The translations under genes were made by a program, and so were the position numbers. Of a stretch of DNA of 64,000 nt, positions 31,696-44,473 are shown in pieces; within the stretch, counting starts at the first letter, position 1; each line of letters opens with the position of its first letter. The stretch spans positions 6,238,191-6,302,190 of the forward strand of contig CM036223.1 in NCBI GenBank assembly GCA_020631735.1, read 5' to 3'. The notes under the pieces were generated by a model. The model was not told where the DNA came from and did not search any database. It saw only the letters and a list, made by a program, of their open reading frames with translations. This DNA comes from Saccharum officinarum (taxonomy: Eukaryota > Streptophyta > Magnoliopsida > Poales > Poaceae).

Positions 31696-34600
31696 GCAAC
31701 AGCCTCAGCCTCCATCCGTCATCGTCTCCCTCGTCTCCATCCCCTTCTTCCCAAGCAACACCACCGCAGCCTGACATAACCTGCACGAGAAGTAGAGCAG
31801 CACTATATCAGTGGCCGCATTTATTGATCGAGTCATCGAGTGCTCTCATCCTAAACCACTAATGTCTTCTTCATCACTTGTTGCTTTCCCATTCCAAGCC
31901 ACTGCCACCGTGGCCCATTGCCTATTTTTCCTCCTGGCTCCCTCCGAACCTCTCCCCTCCCTCCACCTCTGAGACCGTTGGGGGACTTCGGTGAGAAGCA
32001 AAGTACTGCACAACCCATTCTTGCTCATCCTCCATGACATGAAGCTCCAAACACATCTAGAACCTCCCGACCATTTAGATCAACACCTTACAGTTCATAG
32101 CACAAGAATTTCTATCACATTCACTCTTGTTAAAATAAGTGGCTATTACTAAGCATGTTTCAAACTTCACACATATCCTGTATTTTTGTTATCGTTCATT
32201 GTTAGTGTTATAATTGGAGTTATTTCATTTTATTCAGAATTGGATTGTTTGAGTTAGCTGAGAAATCGGTGCCTCGAAGTCAACTCTTTGTTCACTTATA
32301 TTGACTTGGTACAAGGTACTCACACTTGTTTATGTGATGAATACACTACCACTCTCTCCTCTTCAATCCACAATGGATTGTCACTACATGTTTCTACTTT
32401 GCCTTATCATGTCGGTTTCACATTTATGGTGGGTGAAGACTACCCCTATTTATAGTGTTACATGATCTATAGGATTATGTCATGTGACACATTCCAAACA
32501 CTTCTATCAAAATATCTATACTCAAAAAAATTCCCACACCTTGCTACAATCTTATCATTATACATGGCAAGATCTAGACTTAAAGTCTATAGACCCAGCC
32601 TTTTAGAACTTTCTAGTCTCTTTTTTCTTTGCCATGAAATTACCTCTAGAATCTCATATGAAAAATATCTTCTCTCTTCTGATCTCTAAATTCTTCCAAG
32701 TATGCATTGCTATTTTCAACAAAATTTTTCATTGAAAGCATCAGTATTTTAGTTTTTCTTGCAAAAGTAGGTGCATAGGATGGTATATAAGATGCTAGGT
32801 TTTTAGCAACCCCAATATATCAAGCAAGAAGCTAGCTTAAGATTGTTCTATGTGCAAACATTAAAATAAAAAGGATGCATTAGCGGTTTTAACACTAACA
32901 CTGCTAGAAAGATCATGTGTATATATTACAGTACATTTATTGAAAATAGGTTCCATCTTTTTAAAGCATTCAACTGAAAATCAAAGTCAAATACTTCAAA
33001 TAGTTGACATAAATCAAACTACACAACTAATAGTAATAGGACACTCCATCAGGGCTAGACATAAGCAGTAGTTGATGGTTGTGGTCTCTAGCCTGCACAT
33101 ATCACTAGAATCACACAATGATATAGTTTAATAAATGGAACAACACACATATATAGATAGAACATTTAGAGCTAGAAGAAAAACACCAACTTGGCTTCAG
33201 TGGATTTTAAGAGATCCTTCTAGTTGGTCTCAAAATGACATTTACAAACTAGTAAAGTCTTATACAGTTTGTTTTTCAAAAACATAATCACTGCAACATA
33301 TTGAATCAGCAATTCAAAAGTAGTTTGCTTGTACCATCACAAACCAAAGAGGCGCACCTTTCATCATCATTAGTGCCACCAAGAAACCAAAGAGGCACAC
33401 CCAATGCTCATGTATTGATGACATTGCTCTATGTATTGACACCATATACGCTTTGAAACCACGACTACGAAAGCACAAGTTTTTATTTCTTCACCCCATT
33501 CTTCTACTTTAACACTGTGACAAACTTTAAGCTACCCGAAAATGAATCCTTTTGCGAGGAAGAATCATAGCGCTAGGAGTGTTGGCGATGAGGGCTCTAG
33601 TGACGATGGCTCACCTAGGAGTCCATGGATGGCAGACTACAAGCAATGGTACTGTGACGGGACGAGGAGGTGGAGGAGCCCGACAATGATGAGGAGGAGG
33701 AAGAGGAGGAGGCCAACAATTAGGCTCCAACAAAGAGGCAAAAGATCGTAGTGGGATCCTAGCTTTAGTAGCGATGATCTAGATTGTATTAGATTAATTT
33801 CATTTAGTTCCAATCTATGTAATGATTGTAAAGTTTACCAAGAAATATATATGTATCATTAGTTTCATATTAAGTGTCTTATAATCAATTAGAATTGTTT
33901 GTATCTCTTGTTTGAGAGTGTGTAGTCTAGTTGTTTAATCACTAACAATGACCTTATCATACTATGAAGTTGCCGACAGCATTCACCACTTCATACGGAT
34001 GTTGTTACTCATATTATCGATCATTCGTGCTTCCTCTCGAGCAATCTCAGCCATCCGTGATTGATTGTTCTTACCTTTGCATTATATTCCAATTCCTTTA
34101 AGTGCTTGGGACCAGAATTAAATGCTTAGTGCTTTAGATTTAGAGAACAAGCGTTCCTATTTTGGTAAACTCATATTTGTTCGTATTAGGTAATTCTTTA
34201 TTTAAAAAGATGTCTTACCATGGAAGGAACATTTTCCATGTGACCAACATTGCCATTTAGCAACTAGGGGTCATACCATGGCCCTAGCAATTTTGTTTGT
34301 TACTTGGGGTCATAGCCAAGAGCGAGGGTTGATTATTGCAGAGGCTATTCGTGCCCTTCTCATGCCACAAAGTTTTACCAGAATCATTGAAAATCCTATC
34401 TAGTGTCGATGTGGATGGAGATTGTGTCATTTTCACTCTGGTTGTTTGGCCCGCATCATGCCATTGAGTACGTGAGCAATGTTCGACGCTATATTCCATG
34501 TTTCTATGATGTCTAGTCCTTGGATGTTTATGGAGTTATGTAATGGCATTATGCAACAATGCCTCTGTATGGACAAGTTAGTCATGCTTGAACTCTAAGT

Positions 34601-35440
34601 AATGATCCATCTCTTATTTTTTGTTTGTGCCTCATCAAACTCTTAGATTGTATATGATTGAATCCTGGATTCTAATCTATTGCGATGGAGGTGTATATGT
34701 TTACTTTTGCACAAATTGTCAACAATTGCCCTCTTCTGAGCCTGAGCCTGCTTGATAGTCGGTTTTGTCACCTAAGTATATTTTAGGATTGGGGTGGGAA
34801 GGAAAGAGTGTGAGCTCAGGCTCCAAGCTATCTCAGAGTGTGGACGATTTCCATCCATAGTTGACAATGATGGAATCTATCATGCACACATCACCCTTGT
34901 CCACAACATCAGGGCATGGGCTTGCAAGGACCTGGTCTTCGGGCAGAGTAGGGTACAATGGGAATGGACCTGGTCCATAAGATTGAGCGCTGCTGCGCAC
35001 TGAAGGCGACTTAGTGGATTTCTTGGAGTGATTACAACCCAGGTTGTCGCTACCATAGATGCAAAAGAGCATGGGTAACACAATTTATTTCCTGTTTAAA
35101 TTTGTTAGGTGTAGGGTATGGAAATGTTGAAAATAGCATGTTTTATAGTTGCTATTTATGATTATTTGTTCTTTTTGTAGACCCCATTAGACTGCAGGTT
35201 CTATGCGTTGTTCGATCTTGAACATTGAGAATTTTTTAATAATTTGCTAAAAGATTTACATGACGGGATCTAGTATCATAAGCTGAACGTTGGCAGTCCT
35301 TATCGACCAAATCCGACCGCCAATTGAGACTCAAAATAGGAGAAATAAACAAACTTATGACACATATACCTTTAGTATTGACATAGTTCCACTCGTATTG
35401 GAGATTTACTATTTTACAGAGTATATACACAATTACGGTG
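31696..35440. other. Intergenic, AT-rich, no gene recognised
   Basis: Nothing in this stretch could be assigned. ORFs are short and lack known motifs. At 33542-33770 there is an acidic reading (EEVEEPDNDEEEEEEEANN) that resembles the C-terminal end of some plant transposon proteins, but there is not enough to name it. Confidence 0.4.
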
Positions 35441-35449
35441 GGTTATTGT

Positions 35450-36740
35450 CAAAAAGGCGCAAACCAAGAAGACTTAAACGCTCGCAAAGAAGGTGTAGGG
35501 ATATGGGGGATGCTACGCTAGCCGGAAAACAAAATTTTTCGACCCCATAAACTAGGTACTACTGCTAGTTTTAGATCACGGGATTACCACTAGACGTGCA
35601 GGTGCAGCGGAAGTGACTCGATGTAGTCATACGCGTCGTAGCAGTGCCATGCAGTTGTGAGGTCGTCCGTTCGTTTGTCCCCTTCGTGTGGTTCATCTTT
35701 GTGCTCCAGATGCAGCACCTCCGAGGTATTCACACGTACAGGGAGGAAGCGTTTCACCTTCGGACTGCTAGGTCCGCGAGGAGGAGCAGGCGCAGGCATG
35801 GCATGGGCGGTGGCAGTTGCCAAATGGCGTCAATTAGCCCTGGCCGCGCCCACCCCTTGCTTATATAAGTGTCCTAATGAGCTCCCGAGTTGGAGGCCCA
35901 TTAGTAACCCTAAGCCTTGTCTAATTTGGGTCCAACCCGAATCAGGCTTCCAGTCCCTTAAGCGCGTGACCCTATGGGTTCACGCACACATAGACACGGC
36001 CCGAGTACTCCCACTCGACCGATAGTTGACAGCAGCCTCTAACCAGACGTGTCAACTCCTATGTATACGCAAAGATCATATCAGACGAACCGCCACAAAC
36101 CACATACATGTTATTCCCTTGCCTCACGATATTTGGTCCAACTCATAAGTTAACACTTAACCCAAGCACGGCCATGCATTTCTTGATCCAATCATTCGAG
36201 TGGTCCAGTGATATCTCTCTCATATGGAGAGGGACAAATTCTTTCTTGATTGTCTATGTCTCATAGCATGTTTCCCGACAAACCCGAAAACCACCTTTAT
36301 AACTATCCAGTTACGGAGTAGCGTTTGACAGTCCCTAAGTAGGTCATTTCACATCTTGAGTACATATGACAATCTCAGGTCTAAGGACATAATGTACATG
36401 ATATGTAAAGAGATAATAAGAACATCTCACTTTGGGTCAGTCCAGTCCCATGTCATACATGTGCCTACATTATCAGTTCGACTTCTCTATGCTATGACTT
36501 TTGAAATATAGTCATCAACTAATACATGTGCTGATCTAATATTCATGTGTGTCCTCACATGAACTCCGATCAGGACAACTTTAGAATAACCATACAAGTA
36601 AAAGAGTTTCACAAATAATTCACATAATCGCCAATCAATACAAGTTGTCTTTAATGGATATTCAATGAACACATAATATATCATGGATACAGTCGCAATA
36701 TCATCATCTCTATGATTACATCTAGGGCATATTCCCAACA
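35450..36740 (-). repeat. LTR of an Angela/BARE-like copia element (solo or 3' part)
   Basis: On the minus strand the sequence starts TGTTGGGAATATGCCCTAGA at 36740, the well-known start of a family of grass copia LTRs, and runs through AACTGGATAGTTATAAAGG. A TATA-like CTTATATAAGCAAGG lies near 35865. The far end is not certain; TTTTTGACA near 35449 is a candidate. No internal coding region or primer-binding site was found next to it, so it is probably a solo LTR. Confidence 0.6.
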
Positions 36741-37760
36741 GAAGGCCCATTCAAACTACCAAAACTGGGCTAAGCACCAATGTAGAGGAGGTCTAGGCCC
36801 AACCAGGAGCCCACCAAAGCAAGGCGGTGGCCAGCGGGGCTAGCCCTGGTGCGGCGCTCGCACCCCACCACCGCCTCTCAGGCCCACCTCGCTCTGGCGG
36901 TTGCATGGTGCCATTCAGAGGTGGTTTCTGCTAGTTTTCATGTTTAGTACACCCAGAACCGACCTCCACCATGTATAAAAGGAGGTGTAGAGCCCCCATT
37001 CAACACACACCACACTTAAGCTCTCTCTCTCTCCCTCCATACTTGTACTCTTTTACTATTTTTAGTAGTGTTTGGAGCAACACAAGCTTCATTGGAGAGC
37101 TTGAACCTCTAGGGGGCAAACTTGGTATGAATAATATGAAGAGTTCACATATGTTCTTGTTCTCATTTTATCAATATAGCTATGTTATGAAATTAGAGCA
37201 AAGTTCTTACGTTAGGCGAACTAGCCAACTAGGCGTCGCCACTAGACCAAAATGTCCTAAAATATGCATTTGAGTTAATATATTCGCAACACGTACCTCT
37301 AGTTTTGGTATTATCTTTTCCCTTGTCATTTCCTTTTGTTTCCATCTGTATTAGGTAATTTGCTTCAAAATCAACCAAACCAAATTAATTGGAATGGTAA
37401 CCCATTAACAAACTGATTAATTGAACAAACAACAACAACAACAAGCGCGTTTTAGAGCTGGGCCTTAGTGGCCAACCGTCGTGACCTGAATTCGCAGATA
37501 GAATCCAGTAGAACACCCCCTGTATGTATAAAATCCTTGGGCCATGCCAAAGCATTTGCAGCTGTTAGTACTAGCAGCAAAGCAGTTGGGTGACCAGATG
37601 CGGTGGTGCCCTGTTTAATTTAACTTATCAAACATGGCATAATATTTTTCTCTTGCAACAAAATCACTAAAGTCGGGATTTGCAGCTGGAGGTACTCTAC
37701 CGGTCAGACATGCATTTCCGTTGCCGATGCAGGATATGGCATGCAGGGGGCTGTTCTGTA
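36741..37760. other. Intergenic with LTR-like promoter remnant
   Basis: A TATA-containing segment (CATGTATAAAAGGAGGTGTA at about 36971, followed by a CT-rich leader) looks like part of another LTR or an old promoter. Its boundaries cannot be set. The rest, including a CAACAACAACAAC run near 37425, holds nothing recognised. Confidence 0.35.
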
Positions 37761-37768
37761 CTTCTGTT

Positions 37769-37996
37769 TTTAGATGAAAACGGAACAGAGATATTCTAAA
37801 TTGACCGCTTTCGTTTTCTATATTATGATACCGTTTTCTAACATGAAAAATTGTCAGTCTCAATTGGTTTCACAACTATTTTCAATCATTTTTTGTACTC
37901 TTTAATTACTAAATGTAGAAATATCCCGAACCGACCGCTTTCGTTTTTCTATATTGTAATATCGTTTTCGACCGTTTCCGACCGTTTTCGTCCTTA
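37769..37996. mobile_element. Ds-like hAT non-autonomous element (228 bp)
   Basis: The left end reads TTTAGATGAAAACGG and the right end, inverted, TAAGGACGAAAACGG, close to the Ac/Ds terminal sequence. Subterminal copies of CGACCGTTTTCG/CCGACCGTTT are present, as in Ac/Ds. The 8-bp sequence CTTCTGTT flanks both sides (37761-37768 and 37997-38004) as a perfect hAT target duplication. There is no coding capacity, so mobility would depend on an Ac-like transposase elsewhere. Confidence 0.88.
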
Positions 37997-38699
37997 CTTC
38001 TGTTGACCGTTGCATCCTTGCAACTGCAAATCTCATGAACTGCAGCTCGGCCGGCGCCTCCACTGCAGAATGCAGCATACGGCACACCGGCCGCCGTATG
38101 GCAGCTCCATCGGTCAATTCATGCACAGACAGCAGTCAGCGGCACGTTCCTCTGTCGGCCGTGACCGCGACGGGCGCGCTGCCACCGTACGTGCGCCGAT
38201 TCAGATTCTCTGTAGTCGTTCACAAAAGTCACAGATGACTTTTAGGCATGGCCGATGCCATCCATACACGAACCAACGGCTGGTGGCCATACACGACATA
38301 GATCCATGCTCTAGGAGGCCGGATCCAGGAGCATGGACGCTGGCAGCCGAGGCGGCAGCTCCGACCACGCAAATTCGTCACTGAGCAAGGACACGAGCGA
38401 GAGGAAGGAGTGGAGGAGGGAGGAGAGAGAAGTCGTGGCCGGACACCTAGTTGAATGCCCCCGCGCGCCAGGGAGAAGGCTGCCCTGGGGAGCTTTTGCA
38501 GCGGCTGCGGAGTCGCGGGAGCCGTGAAGAGAGAGAGGGAGCATTGGGGCACCACCCAATGGAAAATTGTCCCCATTAGATTTGACTCCCAAACTTAAGC
38601 CTTGTGCAAGCCTTCGTATCCCAACGTGGCAAGGTCACTTGTGACCAAGTGCATATTTTGATAGCTAAATGATTTTAAATGAGAAAGTAGTCAACGTGG

Positions 38700-39217
38700 T
38701 GTTTCAGTAAATGCCTTTTGTTTTTCGGTAATGCTCTCAACAAGCGTCTGTCACGCGCTCCTAAGCCTCAAGCCTCACCGCCCTCGCGGCCTTGTGCCTC
38801 ACGTGCCCACTTGCGCCTCGTGCCTCATGCCCGTGCTGCTCATGCCTCGCGCCTCGAGCTGCACTCCGCCGCACCTTGCGCCTCCCGCTTGGACTCCGCT
38901 GCGCACTGCCGAGGTCCAACCTCCACGCCATGGCATCGAGCTCCGTGCCGACATCAAGCTTCGCGTCACCAAGCGTCCATTGGAGGACAACAAGTAGATG
39001 AGCATATGTGCAACCGTATGTTTTATGCATTTCAGATGTATGCTGTATATGTTTTTATTTGGATGTTGCAAAAGTAGATCTGGTGTTACATATGTTGCAA
39101 TAACTCTACACGCATGTTGCAAGTGTATGTTTCAAATGTTTTAGCTTTTTCAAACGTACGTTGTTGTGTTTTATCTGGATGTTGCACTTGCTATACATAT
39201 ATTGCAAGTATTTTATT
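38700..39217. repeat. Dispersed GTTGCAAAAGTAGATC repeat, contig-end copy
   Basis: A GC-rich half (38750-38990) is followed by an AT-rich half with repeats of ATGTTGCAAGTGT, GTTGCAAAAGTAGATCTGG and TTTTATCTGGATGTTGCA. The same arrangement occurs at 58240-59230. The copy is cut by the second gap. Confidence 0.65.
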
Positions 39218-39317
39218 NNNNNNNNNNNNNNNNNNNNNNNNNNNNNNNNNNNNNNNNNNNNNNNNNNNNNNNNNNNNNNNNNNNNNNNNNNNNNNNNNNN
39301 NNNNNNNNNNNNNNNNN
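39218..39317. other. Assembly gap (100 N)
   Basis: Exactly 100 N. The sequence after it starts inside a copia 3' LTR that is the reverse complement of the element at 17801-22231. Confidence 0.99.
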
Positions 39318-42300
39318 AACAACCTCCAACAAACTCCACCTTGAGACAAATTCATCTTGTATCATAAATCAACCCATCATCCTGAACAACAAAGATAGAA
39401 AATCACTGGTGCCAACAATAGTCTCTTGGACTATTCAATTAAACCAACTAAGCTTGAGCATAACTCAAACTTAGCAACAGGAACAGGCTTTGTCATCATA
39501 TCAGCAGGATTATCATGAGTACTAATCTTGCATACCTTTAGCTTACCTTCTTCAATCACATCTCACACAAAATGATACTTGATATCTATATGCTTAGTTC
39601 TCTCATGGAACATCTGATCTTTAGTGAGGTAAATTGCACTTTGACTATCACAGTGCAAACTTATGCAAGATTCAATTCCACTGAGTTCAGCGTACAAACT
39701 TTCAACCATATCAATTCTTTGCACGCTTCACAAATAGCCATATATTCTGCTTCAGTAGTAGACAAAGCAACAACAGACTGTAACGTAGCCCTCCAACTCA
39801 CAACACAACTGCCAACAGTAAACACAAAACCAGTAATTGATCTTCGCCTGTCTAGATCAGCAGCATAATCAGAATCCACATAACCAATGAGACCCTTGTC
39901 AGTTCTTCCAAACTTCAAACAGGAATCTGCTGCGCCTCTGAGGTACCTGAAAATCCACTGAACTGCCCTCCAATGTTCTTTGCCAGGGATTAGACATATA
40001 TCTACTAACAAGACTCATAGCATATGACAAATCTGGACGAGAGCAAACTATGGCATACATCAAAGACCCAACAGCACTAGAATAAGGAACCCTTGACATG
40101 TACTCAATCTCTGCATCTGTACTAGGACACTGAGCAGCTGACAACTTAAAGTGAGGTGCAATAGGGGTACTAACAGCCTTAGCATTTTGCATGTTGAAAC
40201 GCTGAAGAACTTTCTTGATATAATTTTATTGACTAAGAAATAGCAAACCAGATTTTCTGTCTCTACTAATTTTCATACCAAGAATTTTCTTAGCGCTACC
40301 AAGATCTTTCATATCAAACTCACTACTTAACAACTTCTTTAACTTAGTGATTTCAATCTTGCTCTTGGCAGCAATCAGCATATCATCAACATATAACAGC
40401 AAATATATAAGTGATCCATTAACATGCTTGATGTAAACACAACTATCATATTTAGATCTTTTGAAACTGTGTGACAACATAAATGAATCAAACCTCTTGT
40501 TCCACTGACGAGGGGACTGTTTCAAATCATACAAGGAGCGCTTCAACTTGCACACATATTTTTCCTTGTCAGGCAGTATGAACCCTTCCGGTTGGTCCAT
40601 GTATATGTCCTCCCCTAGCTCTCCATGCAAAAACGCAATCTTCACATCTAACTGCTCAAGCTCAAGATCATGTGAAACAACAATACTTAAGAAAGTACGA
40701 ATTGAACTGTGTCAACACCCGGAATTTGACTATAGCCTTTTGCAACTAACCTTGCCTTATACTTTGGAGGCTCGCTTGGAGATAAACCTACCTCCTGTAG
40801 CTGCAAAATAGGAGGAGTTTGCTGAACATCATCATGAGCATCATCATCAGCAACATCATTATTATGGTCATCCTGCTCATCAGCAGGCTCCACCTGCACA
40901 CCTATATCATCATCAACATGCTCCACCTGTATGCGCATACTCTGCAGCTCTTTTTCTGGAACATGATCTGAGGGCAAACTGTCAGTAAACATCACAGATT
41001 CATTGAATACAACACTCCTGCTCATAAAAGTCTTCCCTTTTCAGGATTCCACAATTTATAGCCTTTGATTCCCGAACCATAACCAAGGAAAAGACACTTA
41101 ACAGCTCTAGGCTCTAATTTTTCATTGTCAACATGAGCATAAGCAGTGCATCCAAAACTTTTACTGTGAATAATCAGCAGGTGTACCAGACCATACCTCA
41201 ATAGGAGTTTTCTTATTTAGTGGAATAGAAGGTGACCTGTTTATCAAGTAACAGGCAATATTAGCAGCTTTAGCCCAAAAACGCTTGCTCATCCTTGCAT
41301 GAGACAACATGCAACGGGCCTTGGAGATAATGGTTCTGTTCATCCGTTCTACCACACCATTCTGTTGTGGAGTATGGGGTATGGTGTGATGCCTAACAAT
41401 GTCTTCTTATCTGCAATAATCATTAAAGGCATACGAACAAATTCTCCACCATTATCAGTACGAAGCAATTTTACCTTTCTTTCAGTTTGTCTTTCTATCA
41501 TTACTTTCCAGTTCTTAAACGCAGCAAAAGTATCATCTTTCTGTTTTAGAAAATAAGGCCAAACCCTTCTAGAATAATCATCAATAATTGTAAGCATGTA
41601 ACGAGCACCACCTAGTGAGGTTTCTTAGAAGGACCCCATAAATCAGCATGAACATAATCAAGAGTATCTTTGGTGGTGTGAATAGAAGTGTTGAACTGTA
41701 CCCTCTTATGCTTGCCGAAAATGCAATGCTCACAAAACTTGATCTTACTAGAAGTGCAGCCTTTCAGTAGGTTTCTCTTCATCAAATATGCCATACCATG
41801 GTGACTCATATGTCCCAAATGCATGTGCCAAAGGTTAGTTTTACTAGGTTCATCATTAGTAACAACAACAGCAGCGGAATCAGAACCATGTAAAGTACAC
41901 CCTCTAAGGACATATAACTTTGCAGAATTAAGATCACCTTTCAAACAGACAAGAGAACCTTTTGATACCTTCAGAATACCATCTGAACCGGAATATTTAT
42001 AACCTTCTGCATCAAGTGTGCTTAATGAGATAAGATTCCAGACATCCCTGGTATATACCTGACGTTTTTCAGCGTGCGTGTCATGCCATCATCAGTCTTG
42101 ATCTGAACTGATCCAATCCCCACGATGTCACATGGGTTATCATCTCCCATCCGCACAACATCCCTTTCTGCATAGACTTATATGAACTAAACCAATTTCT
42201 GTTAGTGCAAATATGAAACGAACATGCGGAATCTAGAATCCATTCATCATGACCAGCAACACAACCAGCAAGCACTACCAGACAATCTCCAGAATCATCA

Positions 42301-43443
42301 TCAGACGCAGCAGCAGCAACAGAGACCTTACCAGCCGACTTATTTTTTCTCTTCTCCTTATTCTGTACTTTTCTGCAATCCTTAACATTATGATTTGTCA
42401 GTTTGCAATAAACACAGAACTTTTTATTACCATGCGGCTTGGACTTTGAACGACCTCTCCTCTCATAGTTCTTTCTACCATCATTGCTATCATATGAGGA
42501 TCTGTTATCAGTTCTGCCTCTCACATGCAAAACTTCGCCCTTTGAGGACGATGTTCCGTCATGCTGCACCATAACTTTCATCTTCTCCTTAGACTGGAGA
42601 GCCTCATAAACTTCCTTTAGGGTTAGTTCATCACGGCTCAAAAGTATGGTGTCACGAAAATTTGCATACGAATTTGGCAAAGAACATAACAGTAGAAGAC
42701 CTAAGTCCTCATCATCATACTTTACCTCCATCGACACTAGGTCGGCCACGATCTTCTTGAATTCAGCGATGTGGGTCATCACCGAATCCTCCTCCTTCAT
42801 CTTCAGAGTGAACAGCTTCATCTTCATCTGCATCTTACTGGTTAGATCCTTGCACATACAGATCGATTCCAGTTTCAGCCATAGTTCTGCAGCAGTTTTC
42901 TCTTTCAAACACTCCTGCAAAATATCATTATGAAGATGTAACTGAATTAGGGCGAGAGCCTTCTGATCCTTGCGGATCTCCTCAGGAGTCCAATTGGCTT
43001 TACTCTTGCCGAATTTATCCAGCGCCTCATCGTAGTCATGAGTCTGCGCCAGAATTCCCCGCATCTTGACTTGCCATAGCGAGAACCGCGTGTCGTAGTT
43101 CAGCAGCGGAAGATCGAACTTCATCGACGTCGTCATGAACCCTACAGCAACCGAAGCTCCGATACCACTTGTTATCAACGACGTATGGAATATGAAGTAA
43201 AATGAAATCAATCACAGCGGAGACACACGATTTAACGTGGAAAACCCCTCCAATGCGAAGGGGAAAAACCACGGGCACCAGCCAGCAATAATCTCACTAT
43301 CTCAAGAGTTTTGGGTTACACGCTTGTGGCGGCTTACAAGAGAATCAAGTCTCCAAGAAACCCTAACAAGGGTATATATGTACCGCTACGCTCCGTCAGA
43401 AGCCTGGCCTATATCTTGCAGTGAATTTGGAACAACTCCAACA
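39318..43443 (-). mobile_element. Copia element, reverse-complement duplicate of 17801-21932
   Basis: Minus-strand copia with the same gag-pol, the same stop codons and the same RT deletion as the element at 17801. Its 5' LTR is 43170-43443; the 3' LTR is reduced to about 13 bases by the gap. Differences from the other copy are single-base indels, for example AGGGATGTCTGGAATC against TGTCTAGGAATC, and AAACCTCACTAGG against AAACCCTCACTAGG. This pattern fits two assemblies of one locus better than an old duplication. Confidence 0.9.
39470..43136 (-). pseudogene. Copia gag-pol, broken (duplicate)
   Basis: Same polyprotein as at 18108-21817, starting from the ATG at 43134-43136. Extra frame shifts relative to that copy come from single missing or extra bases near 42030, 41610, 41445, 41040 and 39985. 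The zinc knuckle, protease, integrase, YVDDM and RNase H motifs are all recognisable. Confidence 0.85.
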
Positions 43444-43611
43444 ATGTCCAGGACTGATTCTCCTTGTATCCATTTGTCGACCCAGAACGGTGTGTCCCGT
43501 CCGTCGCCCACCACCGTGTACCGGTGTACGTGGACGCTTTGAAGAAAGCCTGAACTTGTGGCGCGGTATGGATTTTCTGGCATTGGAGAACGAATAGGCC
43601 TTTTAATTTGG
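43444..43611 (-). mobile_element. LINE fragment (duplicate of 17640-17800)
   Basis: Minus-strand reading YTVVGDGRDTPFWVDKWIQG as in the other copy. It directly flanks the copia 5' LTR. The stretch 43612-43777 towards the array is unassigned and identical to 17474-17640. Confidence 0.75.
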
Positions 43612-43777
43612 ACGCAAGAGGTCGAGGTGTTTAAAAAATGTCCCACCACCACCTCTCTTCTAAGCTCCCACAAAGCTCAAACTCCCTCTCTCTATCTCGA
43701 GCTCACCGGGCGACACGGCCATGGTCGGGGCCTAGGGCCGCGCAGTCGGCCAGCTCGGGCGGCGCGAATCGGGCGCT

Positions 43778-44473
43778 GTTCTGTTGCAGCGTGTACGGCG
43801 CCGTCTTCTGCCTCTCGACGCCGTGCTCGGTGCAGTACTCCTCGAACGCAACAGAGGTGAACTCACCCCGTTGTCAGTGCGCAGAACACGCAGACGCCGG
43901 TCTGTCTCCACCACCACCTTCGCCTGGAATTTTTTGATGGCGACAAGGGTGTCGCTCTTGGCAGCGAGCAGCGCCACCCACATGTACCTGCTCTTGTCAT
44001 CAACCAGCAGAAGGAAATATTGCTTACCGCCAGGTGTGACCGGCGTGATTGGGCCGCACAGATCGCCATGGACCAAGTCCAGCAGCCCCTCCGCCCGCCG
44101 CTTCGCCTACGACGGGAACGGTCTCCTCTTCAGCTTGGTGGTGACACAGTCAGCGCAGAGCTGGTGGACGTGCTCAATGTCGGGCAGCCCGTGCACCATG
44201 CCCCACTGCTCGAGCTTGCGCGAGGCGTCGAAGTGTAGATGACCATAGCGCTCATGCCACAGCCACGCGCGGTCGCTAGCACGTGCAACCAGGCAAAGTG
44301 GTCGCCCAATCTTGACGCGTAGCAGGTACAACCGGTTCGCCGAGCACTGGACTCGCGCGATCAAGCGGCCCTTGTCGTCATGGATCCGAAGGACGCCGTC
44401 CTTGGTGTGGACGTCGCAGCCGCCTTCGTCAAGTTGGCCGAGGCTGATGATGTTGGTGTGGACGTCACAGCCG
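43778..44473 (-). pseudogene. Copia integrase fragment at left edge of array
   Basis: Contains NIISLGQLDEGGCDVHTKDG, HERYGHLHFDASRKLEQWGM and LVHGDLCGPITPVTPGGKQY, then the frame-shifted integrase core. Cut at 43778, where unrelated sequence starts. Confidence 0.85.
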
